Assembly: GCA_003988855.1 (NCBI GenBank)
Contig: QYAI01000195.1
Span: 16,630 to 80,629, forward strand
Length of the DNA: 64,000 nt
DNA from: Arachnopeziza araneosa
Lineage: Eukaryota > Ascomycota > Leotiomycetes > Helotiales > Arachnopezizaceae
Direction of reading: 5' to 3'
In this document: piece by piece, positions 1-10,172 of the stretch
How the letters are laid out: each line of letters starts with the position of its first letter
Position numbering within the stretch: position 1 is the stretch's first letter
Made by a program: the position numbers and the translations under genes
The notes under the pieces: generated by a model
Databases searched by the model: none
The model's input: only the letters and a program-made list of their open reading frames with translations
Told to the model about the DNA's origin: nothing

Positions 1-1816
1 ACGCCAGACGTCTACAGGCAGTCCAATCAGCAGTATCAGAACTGGCTGAGGGCGACTATCCCAAAGGCCTCCAATTTTTCTTCATTCTCCTTGCCCTCAT
101 TCTCTCCATCTTCATGGTCGCGCTGGACTTGGTATGACTGCGTCACCCACCACCACCTCCTCCTCGTACTAACCGTGCTCAGACCATCGTCGCAACCGCT
201 ATCCCAAAGATCACGGATCGATTTCACAGCGTTTCCCAGATTGGATGGTATGGTTCGGCCTTCTTCTTGACTGTCGCCTCCTTTACATCGCCCTGGGGCA
301 AAGCATTCAAGTACTTCACCTTGAAATGGACCTACCTGCTCGCCGTCTTCATCTTTGAGTTGGGCAGTCTTATCTGTGGTATGTAGTTCTCGTCACCTGG
401 TCGACACGCGCTAATTGGCTCCAGCCGTCGCACCATCAAGTACATCCCTCATCGTAGGACGTGCCATTGCAGGCTTAGGTGCTGCTGGTGTTGCATCTGG
501 CGCTTTCATTCTCGTCGCTTTCATTGCTCCGCCAGCCAAGCGTCCAGCATATCTAGGCATCATTGGTGCAGCGTACGGTATTTCCGCTGTCATCGGTCCC
601 CTCCTCGGAGGCGTCTTTACCGAAAAGCTCAGTTGGAGATGGTGCTTTTACATGTGAGGCTCTCTCGCTAATAATCATGTCAATAAAGCTCATGATGATT
701 AGTAACCTTCCAGTTGGTGGTTTGGCCGCTGCAATTCTTGTCATCTTCTTCCGACTACCAGCGCATATCAAGCCAGCAGAAGCGACATTCCGGGAGAAGA
801 TGCTTCAGTTGGACCCCATTGGTATTGTTCTCATCATGGCGGCCGTCGTTTGTTACGTGCTTGCTCTGCAGTGGGGTGGAGTCACCCTGCCATGGAGTGA
901 TTCCAAAGTCATCGGACTTCTTGTTGGATTTGTCCTGCTCTTGATAGCTTTTGGTATCGAGCAATGGTGGCAAGGTGAGCGGGCCATGTTGCCGAAGCGA
1001 CTCTTCAAGATCCGATACATCCACCAAGGAATGGCCTACTCCTTCACCATCGCAGGAAGCTATTTCCTCGTCTTATATTTCCTTCCCATCTACTTTCAGG
1101 TCATCGACAATGTCTCTCCCATTCAAAGTGGAGTCCGAAATTTACCGTTGATCCTCGCCATCACACTCGCAACCATCTGCTCTGGCGTCGGAATCACCAT
1201 AACCGGTCGCCCGATGCCTTTCATGGTCGCCGCAGGTGCTCTCGCTTCCATCGGAGTCGGTCTGCTTTACACTCTGACTATCGGTTCGTCATCCGCAAAA
1301 TGGATCGGTTACCAAGTCCTCGTCGGCCTTGGACTCGGTCTCGGGTTCCAAGTACCCGTCTCAGCAGTCCAAGCCACCCTTCCACAGATTGACATTCCAT
1401 CTGGATCAGCCATGATCATTTGTTCGTCTCTCCTCCCTCTTCCTATCTATACATACTAACATGCTTACCCAGTCATCCAAACCATCGGCGGAGCCTTCCT
1501 CGTCTCCGCAGGAGAGAGCGCCTTCGAAGCAACCCTCACGAAGAAGATCCGGCAGCTCGATCCCACGATCGACCCCCTCAAAGTCATCGGCACGGGCGCC
1601 ACCGACATCCGCACAGTCTTTGCCGCCAGGGACATCCCCTTCATCCTGCAAGCGTACGTCAAGGGTATCCAGACCGCCTTCATCGTTGCCATAGCCCTGG
1701 CCTCGCTATGCACCGCCATTGCCTTCTACGCACAGATTGAAAAGATGGTACCAGCCGACACGCCAACCGAAGCCAAGGAGCGTGCCAAGACCACGGACAC
1801 CGAGGACGTGGTCTAG
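1..1816 (+). CDS. MFS multidrug/toxin efflux transporter, 5' partial
   Basis: Major facilitator of the drug:H+ antiporter type, expected in the plasma membrane and exporting small metabolites. The reading frame is open through the left edge, so the N-terminus is missing; about 538 residues are visible. Exons read 1-131, 183-378, 425-653, 703-1421 and 1473-1816, with GT..AG introns and a TAG stop at 1814. The first visible helix carries ALDLTIVATAIP, the typical start of 14-TM fungal efflux pumps (family of HC-toxin and aflatoxin pumps), followed by GRAIAGLGAAG and the GPLLGG antiporter-type motif in the third exon. Many hydrophobic helices follow and the tail is short and charged. It lies on the edge of a region with a Zn2Cys6 regulator, a glycosyltransferase and a triterpene cyclase, so export of that product is plausible but only inferred. 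Family call is firm; substrate is unknown. Confidence 0.9.
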
Positions 1817-2410
1817 TGTAGCAAAATAATATCTTCCCTTTGTCTGTTTGACTCTTGTAATTTATACCTATCCGACTTATTCAACTCATGAATTTTGAAG
1901 GTGTAGCAGGCGGGTGTCTTGTATTTCTGGTATGCTGTCGCGCAGGGGGAGGGGTTTACAGCATGGCTGGGCGTGGATCAAAATGGGATCTTAGAGCTTA
2001 GACGGAGATAGAAATTTTAATGATACCATCCAAGCTCATTCTATCTCTATCTCAATACGTGAACTTGAAGCATGGTGCGTCTTTTCTCCTAGCTGGATGG
2101 TTTGAGGTGGTCTAGCCTCAGTTCGCTTGAGGTCGGTCCACCTCGCCACTCGTACCCAGTACCTAGGTACCTAGATACATCACCGTATCCATCGTACGGT
2201 TTGCCTTCTCGCTTCTCGTTCTCGCTCGTCGCCTTCGCTCTCTATACGTCTGCCGCGAGTGAACGTCGCGTGGAAACAGCAGTGATGCATCCGTGGTGCT
2301 CTCGCAGGGTTTGCCACGCGTTATCAGTTTACAGGTCTCATTGTGCGGATCATTACGGGAGTTTAATTGTTGAGCACGATGGACATGGATACCGTTGCTG
2401 CTTCAGCGGG
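1817..2410. other. Intergenic, convergent 3' flanks
   Basis: Lies between the stop of the MFS gene (+) and the stop of the GPI-protein gene (-), so it should hold two 3' UTRs. An open frame covers 2102-2542 on the + strand, but it is antisense to the GPI-protein gene and has no recognisable protein features. Nothing else is seen. Confidence 0.5.
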
Positions 2411-3419
2411 CTACACCACTACAGCCATCCCCGCTACCGCACCGGCGAGGGCCATCCATGGCGCTGGCGTGATTACGGCTCTCGCCGCGTTGTGGCTCGA
2501 TGTGCCGGTTGCGCTCCCCGCCGTGCCACTCCCGCTCTTTGAAGATGTCGTCCTCGACGATGCCCCCCCTGTGCCCGTCGCGTTCCTGCTCGCCGTTAAC
2601 GTGGGGCTGGTCATCGCCACGGTCCCGGTCGTGCCTGCGAGGACGGCTAGCGTGGCCGTGTAGATGTCCTCGGAGAACCAGGCGCTCCCCCCGGCGTACG
2701 TCGCCGTCGTCGTGTACGGGACCGCGTACACGGTGCTCGAGGACGTGGCGGCCGTGCCGTTGGCGGCCGACGCCGTGTATGTCTCTGAACAGGTCCCGGT
2801 TGTGGGGAAGGGGGTGCCGGTGAGCGTGCAGCCGGTGGTCTGGTATCTACGGGTGCAGTTTAGCATGGTGGATTAGGTTGGGAGGGGAAGGGAAACGTAC
2901 TCGTATCCATCGTTGAAGATTATTTCCATGGCTTTCACGGCATTAGTTTTTTTGGGTCTTGAATAGCGAGGAGTGAGAACACACTCTTTGGACTGGTGAT
3001 CAGAGTCATAGATGTCCATCCCGTATCACCGAAACATTGGGCTGCCGTTTCGTCGAGACATGGTACGCCGTAAGTGGATTGCGCTCCGGACTATGCATTT
3101 CAATCCCATCAGCATAGTTCTCCCTCCCAATTTGGAAAAATTGGAGTCGCACTTACAGAACCGAGAAAGGTGGCCGGATACTGGAAATAATCATCGACGT
3201 CCGTGGTAGCCCAAGCTACAAACGGTATCTCCTGCACAGATCAGCATCCTTTCATTCTTGTCTCCTCCTCGATGCCCACGCATTCAGCGCGCATCGGGAC
3301 GAAAAGCAGCGGGACATGCATACATCAGCAGTATAACTCGCGTTCGGCGACGGCGACGGATCCTGCGCTCCCCGCACCACCACAGCCCACAGCGAGAGGG
3401 CCGTCCCGAGATGTCTCAT
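2411..3419 (-). CDS. Small secreted GPI-anchored Ser/Thr-rich protein
   Basis: Five exons on the minus strand: 3324-3419, 3157-3231, 2985-3090, 2901-2931 and 2411-2846, giving 247 residues. The start is the first ATG (MRHLGTALSLW...), which opens a signal peptide; earlier in-frame starts are not ATG. The mature N-terminal part (about residues 20-120) has paired cysteines (PCLDETAAQCFGD, GCTLTG, GTCSETY) and reads as a small folded ectodomain. The C-terminal half is a Ser/Thr/Gly stalk, probably O-glycosylated. The tail SSHNAARAV followed by a hydrophobic stretch ending AGMAVVV fits a GPI attachment signal. Expected location is cell wall or outer plasma membrane. No named domain is recognised. 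It sits between the MFS pump and a Zn2Cys6 regulator, but this class of protein is common genome-wide, so cluster membership is doubtful. Confidence 0.75.
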
Positions 3420-3495
3420 CGTGCGCGATGATGGGCGTGTTTGCGAGACGACGACGACGACAATTGCAAACACATTCTGGGCGCGCGCGCATGCT

Positions 3496-3502
3496 TATTT
3501 AT
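3496..3502 (-). promoter_or_regulatory. TATA-like element of GPI-protein gene
   Basis: An ATAAATA sequence on the minus strand, 77 bp upstream of the ATG at 3419. It supports choosing that ATG over any more upstream start. A GC-dinucleotide run lies just upstream at about 3480-3490. Confidence 0.35.
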
Positions 3503-4460
3503 GACCGAGGTGAGGTTGGGAAATTAGACAAAGGGTCTGGATGGGATGGGATGGGAGGGGTTTGCTCAGGTACAATCTTGGCTGTAATATGGATAAGGTG
3601 GATAAAGGCTGGTTGGAGCGGCGGGATGGGGTGAGTAGGCGAATGAGTGCAGAGAACGCGGTGCTGCGTCAGGGAGGGACCAGGCTAAGCGAACCAGCGC
3701 CTCCTAATCGGATTGCGTGTGGTATTTGGGGTTATATTTCTGGTTACTTTATTTGTGGATATAGAGATGCTGTGAGAATAAGATTTACAATTTTGAGTTG
3801 ATTCAAATTCTAGGCTAGAATTGTTTCGAGGTTTGTGTTCAGATAGAAGACCTAGGAGCCAGGAGTGCATCCCCCTCTTCTCTATTTATATGTATTTACA
3901 GATAGATGCGGATAAAGTCTGCAAGAAATCTATCGTCATTAAACTGCATTTCTCTATATATATTGTGCAGAGATAACCTAAATAAAAGAAGACAACGCCA
4001 TCCAATCCAAACAAACGGGTATCCAAACTCCATGTTTAACTTCCCTCCAATTCAAATCTAACATCCTATTTGGTAGTAATCTGTAAAAATCCTGTCCTGG
4101 CGCCGAAGAATGCGACTGTCTTGGTGTTGAGACCAATAGCCTTATACTCATGTTGTATGGTTTGCTGTCTATTCGCGGTGCGTGGCTTGAGATTGTGGAA
4201 TAGAGTCGCGGGAGAGGCGTCAAGCCACCGACGAGGAGGGAGGAGGGAGAAGTGATCGGGGCGAGGTTCTCCCGACACCACCACTGAAATGGCTCGGCTT
4301 TTACTAGGCACACACCCCCTCTATGTGTTGATCAATGTCAGCGCTGGATGCTCAATCGGCTGCCTAACGACGACCTCAATAAAGAGCATCCAAGAGCAGC
4401 AGCGGTTGGGAATACACAGAGGATATAAGACTTTACCACCTTCTTCTCCCTGCATTGGCC
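3503..4460. other. Intergenic, divergent promoter region
   Basis: Separates the GPI-protein gene (-) from the Zn2Cys6 gene (+), so both promoters must lie here. Short open frames on both strands (for example 3978-4313 minus) have no protein-like features. No gene is supported. Confidence 0.5.
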
Positions 4461-7212
4461 ATGTCACACATCCCGCCCGTCACAATTTCGGAGGCTCCAG
4501 CGACTGGGAGTGGTCCATCTGGCGGTGCCTTATCGGCCTCCGAAAACCACGCGAGCCACGTGACTCTCGCACCGTCCCAAGGGAATCTGAACTCTCCTGC
4601 TCCACCATCCTCAGCCAAGATCTCGCCACGGTACGTCCTTTCTCGGACACTCAGCTGCAACATGTATGAATCAAGTTGACTAACTCCAAGCCTGGCATTA
4701 GGTCATGCGTCGTCTGTCGCACCCGAAAGGTCCGTTGTGACAAACTATCACCATGCTCTACCTGTCGGAAGGCTGGTGTGACTTGCGTCTATCCAAACAC
4801 TGCGGACAGACCACCTCGATGGGCACGTCGTCTAGCAGCAGCGAGCGCGCAGGCGCCCCGAGACCCTGACCCTGCTGCTGCCCAGGTTATGGATAGACTA
4901 CGAAGCCTGGAGAGTATGGTTAAAGACCTGAGCGGCCAGCTGGAGCAGGCAAATGCTGCCGCCAGTGTTGCGGCCAGCGGGTCATCTGGGGTTAATTCTC
5001 CTGAGAGCACTACGCAAGATCCTGACGCGGATCATCAGAGGGAAGCAGCATCCAGCAGCATGCAGAAACAGTTTGGAAGGTTGGTCCTCAAAGATGCGAA
5101 TCGAAGTCGTTATGTGAGCAGCGGCTTCTGGTCACGAATTAATGACGAGGTATGTCAGGTTCGAGATCAACAGTGAATGGAATCGGCGAAGCTAATCTCA
5201 CTCAGCTTGATGGACTCAAGATGGAGAGTCAAGGACTTGGAGCGGACCCGGATACGTCAGAAGACGAAGGCGAGAACGAAGCCTCGCCTGGAAAGTCTCC
5301 AGCATCCACCCAAGAACTCCAACGCGCCTCTTCAGAACGGCATGGGTTTTTATTTGGACATAGTTTGAGGTCCTCGACCACCGACCTCCGCGAGTTTCAT
5401 CCACTACCATCACAGATACCGTTTCTTCTGGACGTGTTCTGCGAAAATGTCAATCAAATCATCCGAATTGTTCACGTTCCAACGGCTGAGAAGATGGTCC
5501 GTCAGCTACGCACGAGTGGCGTCACAAGTTTGACACCAGCCAACGAGGCTCTGATGTTCTCGATATACTACGCAGCTATAACCTCGATGGAGGAGGAAGA
5601 TGTTTTGACAAATTTTGGGTTGAGCAAAACCGATCTCAATCTCAAGTACCGTACCGGCTTGGAGTATGCACTCGCTAAAGCTGATTTCCTCAACGTCCCT
5701 GATTTAGTGCTGGTACAAGCATTCATCATCTTCATCGCCTTGCTTCGTCGCCATGATAGCCCAAGATTCGTGTGGATGATGACAGGTCTCGCTATCAGGA
5801 TGGCCCAGGCTTTAGGTTTACAACGCGATGGAGAAAATTTCAAGAACTTATCACCTTACGATAGCGAGATGCGACGAAGGGTTTGGTGGGCCATTGTCAT
5901 GCTGGATATGAGAGCTTCTGAAGATCAAGGTATGGAGAACACAATCATACGAAGCAGCTATGACACGAAACTTCCTTTGAATATCAACGACGCAGATATT
6001 GGGCCCGAATCGACCGAGATGCCAACCGAGCGTGAAGGAATCACTGATATGACATATTCGCTTGTCAACTTCGAGATAAGTGAAGTTGTGAGGCGGTTGA
6101 TGGCCCAAAGTGGTGGGATGGAAGAGCATAGCCGTCTACTTGAAGAACTGTACCAGAAAGTTGATAGCCGCTATCTGCAGTTCTCAGAGCAAACTGGCAA
6201 TGTTGCCTACTGGATACTGATAATTATCACCCGACTAGTGATGGCAAAATTGACACTCCTCGTCTACATGCCCGTTCTCTTTTCTTCGCCAAGCGAGAAT
6301 TTCTCGGAGAATATCAAAAATAAGCTTCTGGTCGCCGCCATCGAGATTGCAGAATACAATCATGCTCTGAATGCGGAACAAGCAGCCCGTCAGTGGCGTT
6401 GGATATATCAGACTTACACTCATTGGTACTCTATCGTTTACCTCTTGCTTGAGAGCTCTCGGCGGCCCTGGTCTCCCATCGTTGAACGAGCTTGGGTAGC
6501 ACTGCATAGTCAGTGGTTGATTCCGCCGCAGTCCAACTTGGACAAAAATACGCGAGTATGGGTTCCCTTACGAAAGCTTATGGCTAAGGCTAGAAAAAAT
6601 CGCGACGCAGAGATTCAGAGATTACAAAACGATCCACAAGCTGCCGAGAAGCTACAGAGAGAGGACCAAAACTTTCCGATTCCGGAGAGTCCCGGGCCGT
6701 TTCCAGCTGGGTCCAATGCTGTTGAACTCTTTCGCGATATGTGGCGCCAGCTTGTGGGGCTACCAGAAAGTTTTGGAAACATCAAGCGGACAAGTGAGCA
6801 AGCTATACGAAAGCCAGCAGACACAAATATTATACCCGCGGATAGAGATGGCGATTTAGAATATAAGCCGACCTTTGAGCCAACGTATCTTGGTGATGGC
6901 GGGTTTCAAACAAATCAAAGCCCATCAAACTACTCGTCGTCAAACTTCCAGCCAGAAATTTCAACAAATATTCAAACCAATTTTGCAATGGATCCTATCT
7001 CAGATTTTTCATATAATACAGTTCCCACAGCTGAGACTACCTGGCCTGTTGGTAGTTTCGGCCCAGGTTTTGTTCCTTTCCTTTGGGGTGATACGGATCC
7101 GTCGGTGGATGTTTTCTCAAATATGAACATGGATGCCATCGATGTTAATATGAACTTGGATGGAGAAGTGGACTGGTACAATTGGGTTGAATCTGCAAAG
7201 GGTATGGAGTAG
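4461..7212 (+). CDS. Zn2Cys6 transcription factor with fungal_trans domain
   Basis: Nuclear DNA-binding regulator, 874 residues, exons 4461-4630, 4702-5149 and 5206-7212. The start is the ATG at 4461 (MSHIPPVTIS). The second exon opens with the Zn2Cys6 cluster CVVCRTRKVRCDKLSPC then STCRKAGVTC: six cysteines with the canonical C-x2-C-x6-C-x5-C-x2-C-x6-C spacing, immediately after the first splice junction (acceptor 4701 keeps frame, the one at 4690 does not). A short linker and likely coiled coil follow (MDRLRSLESMVKDLSGQLEQ). The middle region is the fungal-specific transcription factor domain (PF04082-type), with the hallmark RRRVWWAIVMLDMRASEDQG near residue 420. The C-terminus is Asn/Ser/Gln-rich and acidic, as in activation domains. 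It lies between the MFS/GPI pair and the glycosyltransferase/cyclase pair and is the natural candidate regulator of that locus, which is inference from position. Confidence 0.9.
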
Positions 7213-8223
7213 ATATAGGCTAATTGCCATTGGCAGCATCGCCCTTCAATTTTGACTTCGGGGTCTTATACCCTTTCCCATTCGGAGCTAGGAACTCGCG
7301 ATAGCTAATAATGTGAGAATTTGTTTCGAACTTTGTCCGATAATTTAGGCGATCTGAAAGGTAGACCGCACCTAGTCAACGAGAAAGCACCGGTAGGTAT
7401 TTGTGGTTCAATCATTGGCCCAATCGTTGTAGCCACATGGTATTTCTGCAGCACGTCAGAGCATGACTGATCTCAACTGGAGTTGATTATGGTGCTATAC
7501 AGTCTGGGGTTCTCATAATCACAGGCCTGATGTGCAAATTTGATTGGGATCCCATCTGGGACGACGACGGTGACAACTCGTTCGATTCCAGAGCTAGCGG
7601 GCGCGGAGTCGCAGGCTACGCAGATGTGATCCAGAACACCGGTCTCTCTGCTGGTAAAGATGGTGATCTCTGGGCTTTCCTTATCGCATGCAACCTCAGA
7701 GATCCATGGACAGCCGACGGTTCGGATTGATCCTCCTCCCAGTAAGCGACGATGAGTTTTGCCGCGTCGGTCATTTTGTTTGCAACTCGACCTACCGATG
7801 GAGCGAGAATGAGGATCCTGCCCGTAATTTCCACGCAAGGACTGTCAAGATTATCTGAAGCACTCGTGAATAGACGATTTGGTGGAGCGGGCGGGGCGGA
7901 GACGGATTGGGAGGAGCGGGTTCTGGTTAGTGCATCAGGGCGAGATGAATCTATGTTTTGAAACTATAAAATATCAAACTTTCAGGTACGGTGATTACTC
8001 GCTTACTCTTTGATTCTAACTTACTTAGTAGCTGGTATGGAAACATATCGAGATGACAGAGAACAAGTTGATCAATTCTGGCTATTAACCTTACTTCTGC
8101 TTAACTTTGGTCTAATTCTCATGATTGTATCTAACACCTCTAATTTTAAGACCCGTCTAATCATCTTCAAGTGGCTTCTTGTCTACCCTGAACTAGATCT
8201 CTCTAGAAACTCCAGCGCCATCT
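7213..8223. other. Intergenic, convergent, with unassigned ORFs
   Basis: Between the Zn2Cys6 gene (+) and the glycosyltransferase (-). Minus-strand open frames at 7616-7834 and 7473-7838 overlap in different frames. The first contains ITGRILILAPSVGRVANKM, which looks somewhat protein-like, but it lacks a convincing start, splice signals or a known domain, so it may be a decayed gene. The stretch from 8000 to 8220 is AT-rich. No gene is supported. Confidence 0.4.
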
Positions 8224-9829
8224 CTAAGAATGCCCAGAAGCGGCCAACCGTGCTACTTCCCGAGCAGCGACGTCACGACCGACCGATCTCCTCGCGCGCT
8301 CTCCAAACGCCGTCGCAGTCCTCCTCATGGACGAGCTGTCCGGGCCGTCATCGAGCACAGACAGGACGGCCTGCTGGATACACGCAGCGGTCCAGTCCGG
8401 ACTCGTGGCGCGACATGCCCAGACGCCGATGTCCAGGTTCTCGACCAGCTGCGCGTAGTCGTACAGGTCGACCCATTGCGGGAGGATGATCTGGGGGACG
8501 CCGCCGCTGGTGTGATGGGTTAGTCTTGGGGCTGAAGAGACAGGGGATTGATACGTACCCGAGCGCGTCGTGGAAGCAGCCTGCGCCGCCGTGGTGCACG
8601 AATGCTGATATGTGACCGCGCTGCAGCAGAGTCGGTGGTTCGACCTCGAGCCACTTCTCGATCCGCAGGCGCCCGGCTGAGTTGCGTACCGCGGTCTCCA
8701 GGAAGGAATCGTCGAACTCCTCGAGCTTGTCTACTTTCCACAGGACCTGCACGTCGGTCTCTCTCAGGACGTGCTGCACGGCCTCGAGCATCACTTTCAT
8801 CTGGTGCTCGAGATACTTGAAGCCGCTGCCCAGGCTGATCAGCACCGTCGGGTGCTCTGTCCACTGGAGCAGCTCTGCTGCGGCGGGAGTCTCCTCCTCC
8901 AACCCGGCGAGGTTGATGGGGCCTGTCAGCGTCACGTTCGTCGGCATCCTCACCAGCGGGAGATGCGCCCCGGGCAGTGTCTGCGTCAACCACGGCACGT
9001 CCGGGCGATACAGCCCCATGAAGTCGATGGGGTTCTGGATGCCCTTCTCCTTGAGCCGTCTGATCTTCGCCGTCACGGCGGGCATGTGGAGCAGCCCCCG
9101 GATGATCTTGAAGTTGATGTAGACGTTGGACGGGATGAGGCGCCACGGCACGGGATAGGGGAATCCTGAGCCCAGGGCGGGATACTTCCAGAACATGGTC
9201 CACCCGGGCTGCTGCGCCGGGAGCATGTCGGACAAGATATTGGGCGTGATCAGGGCGTGCAGGCGGCGCGCGTCCCGCACGGCGTCGACCGCGGGCCCGA
9301 AGAAGGTGTCGATGATGACGACGGCCGGGTCGACGTCCTCAATCACCCCCCGGCAGTCCTGGTAGAGATCCCAATACTCCTCGGCGGGCCACGGGGCGAC
9401 GCAGTACGCGATGTTCTTGGCAAAGTAGTCGCCCACGCTGGCGCCCGGGGCGTGCGTCATGCTGGTCTGGCTGCCCATGACCTGCATCAGCGTATCGACG
9501 TATCCGAGTCCGGCGAGCGGGTGGAAGACGACGTCCTGGGCCGGCGATCCCCGCTGGATCGCGAGGCGGGAGATCTGCTGCAGCCGCCGGGCCGTCTTGG
9601 GGAAGGATGCGTAGTGGACCGCGACCTCGGGATGCTTCTCCAGCAGGGCGTATATGGTCGAGAGGTGCACGTTGTAGAAGCCCGGGTGCTCGTTTGTGAG
9701 GAAGAGGACGGTGTTGTTCTTGCCCTGCACCGACTGATATAAGAAGCGGTCGTCTTCCGCTCTGTACCAGGAGAGCAGGTATGCGCCGAGGCCCACCAGC
9801 AAGGCGACGACAGTTGCTTGTCGAAACAT
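8224..9829 (-). CDS. UDP-glycosyltransferase (GT1/GT-B), membrane-anchored
   Basis: Transfers a sugar from a UDP-sugar to a lipophilic acceptor. Two exons, 8559-9829 and 8224-8506, splice to 517 residues; without splicing the frame runs out of homology at 8558. The N-terminus has a signal-anchor helix (about residues 5-22, ATVVALLVGLGAYLLSW). The acceptor-binding half follows, with NEHPGFYNVHLS placing a histidine where GT1 enzymes keep their catalytic base. The UDP-binding half holds SLGSGFKYLEHQM and the signature AFVHHGGAGCFHDALGG then VPQIILPQWVDLYDYA (the splice junction falls inside it). There is no C-terminal membrane helix. The gene is distinctly GC-rich (one sampled coding line is about 68% G+C) against roughly 50% in neighbours. 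It lies 343 bp downstream of the squalene-hopene-type cyclase on the same strand. A triterpene acceptor is therefore likely but unproven; a sterol or glycolipid acceptor is the alternative. Confidence 0.9.
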
Positions 9830-10172
9830 GGTGGATGTCCTTTCTTGAAGTGAGGAATTGTTTTGTTTTGTTTGTGCCTTAAGTAAACATCCTAACGTAG
9901 TATTAAGAGCACTAAGACGTTGAGCTGGCTGAGATGCTACAGCTCGTACATAAGCACTAAGCTTATTTGGTAGAGTTGGAGCGCTTAGTCATCGCTCACC
10001 ACCATTCAAGATGACTCTCGAGACTGATATTCATGGTGGAGTTCATTCTCACACTTCAAATCCTCTGCTTAGATCTCTTGTTATTTCTAAAAGAAATCTA
10101 ATACTGATATGAGAACATCTGATAACATTTCATACATGAGCAAGCATCGATTTTACTTGCGGTTAATATCCG
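9830..10172. other. Promoter region of the glycosyltransferase
   Basis: 343 bp between the cyclase stop and the glycosyltransferase start, both on the minus strand. It is AT-richer than both genes. No clear TATA box or palindromic CCG/CGG operator could be assigned by eye. Confidence 0.5.

Noticed and set aside
2102..2542. + strand ORF of 146 residues
   Set aside because: Overlaps the antisense of the well-supported GPI-protein exon and has no domain or signal peptide.
7473..7838. Overlapping minus-strand ORFs downstream of the Zn2Cys6 gene
   Set aside because: Two frames compete, no ATG with signal or splice support, and no recognisable family.
8520..9203. 227-residue minus ORF rich in Arg and Ala
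   Set aside because: GC-rich shadow frame of the glycosyltransferase; no family features.
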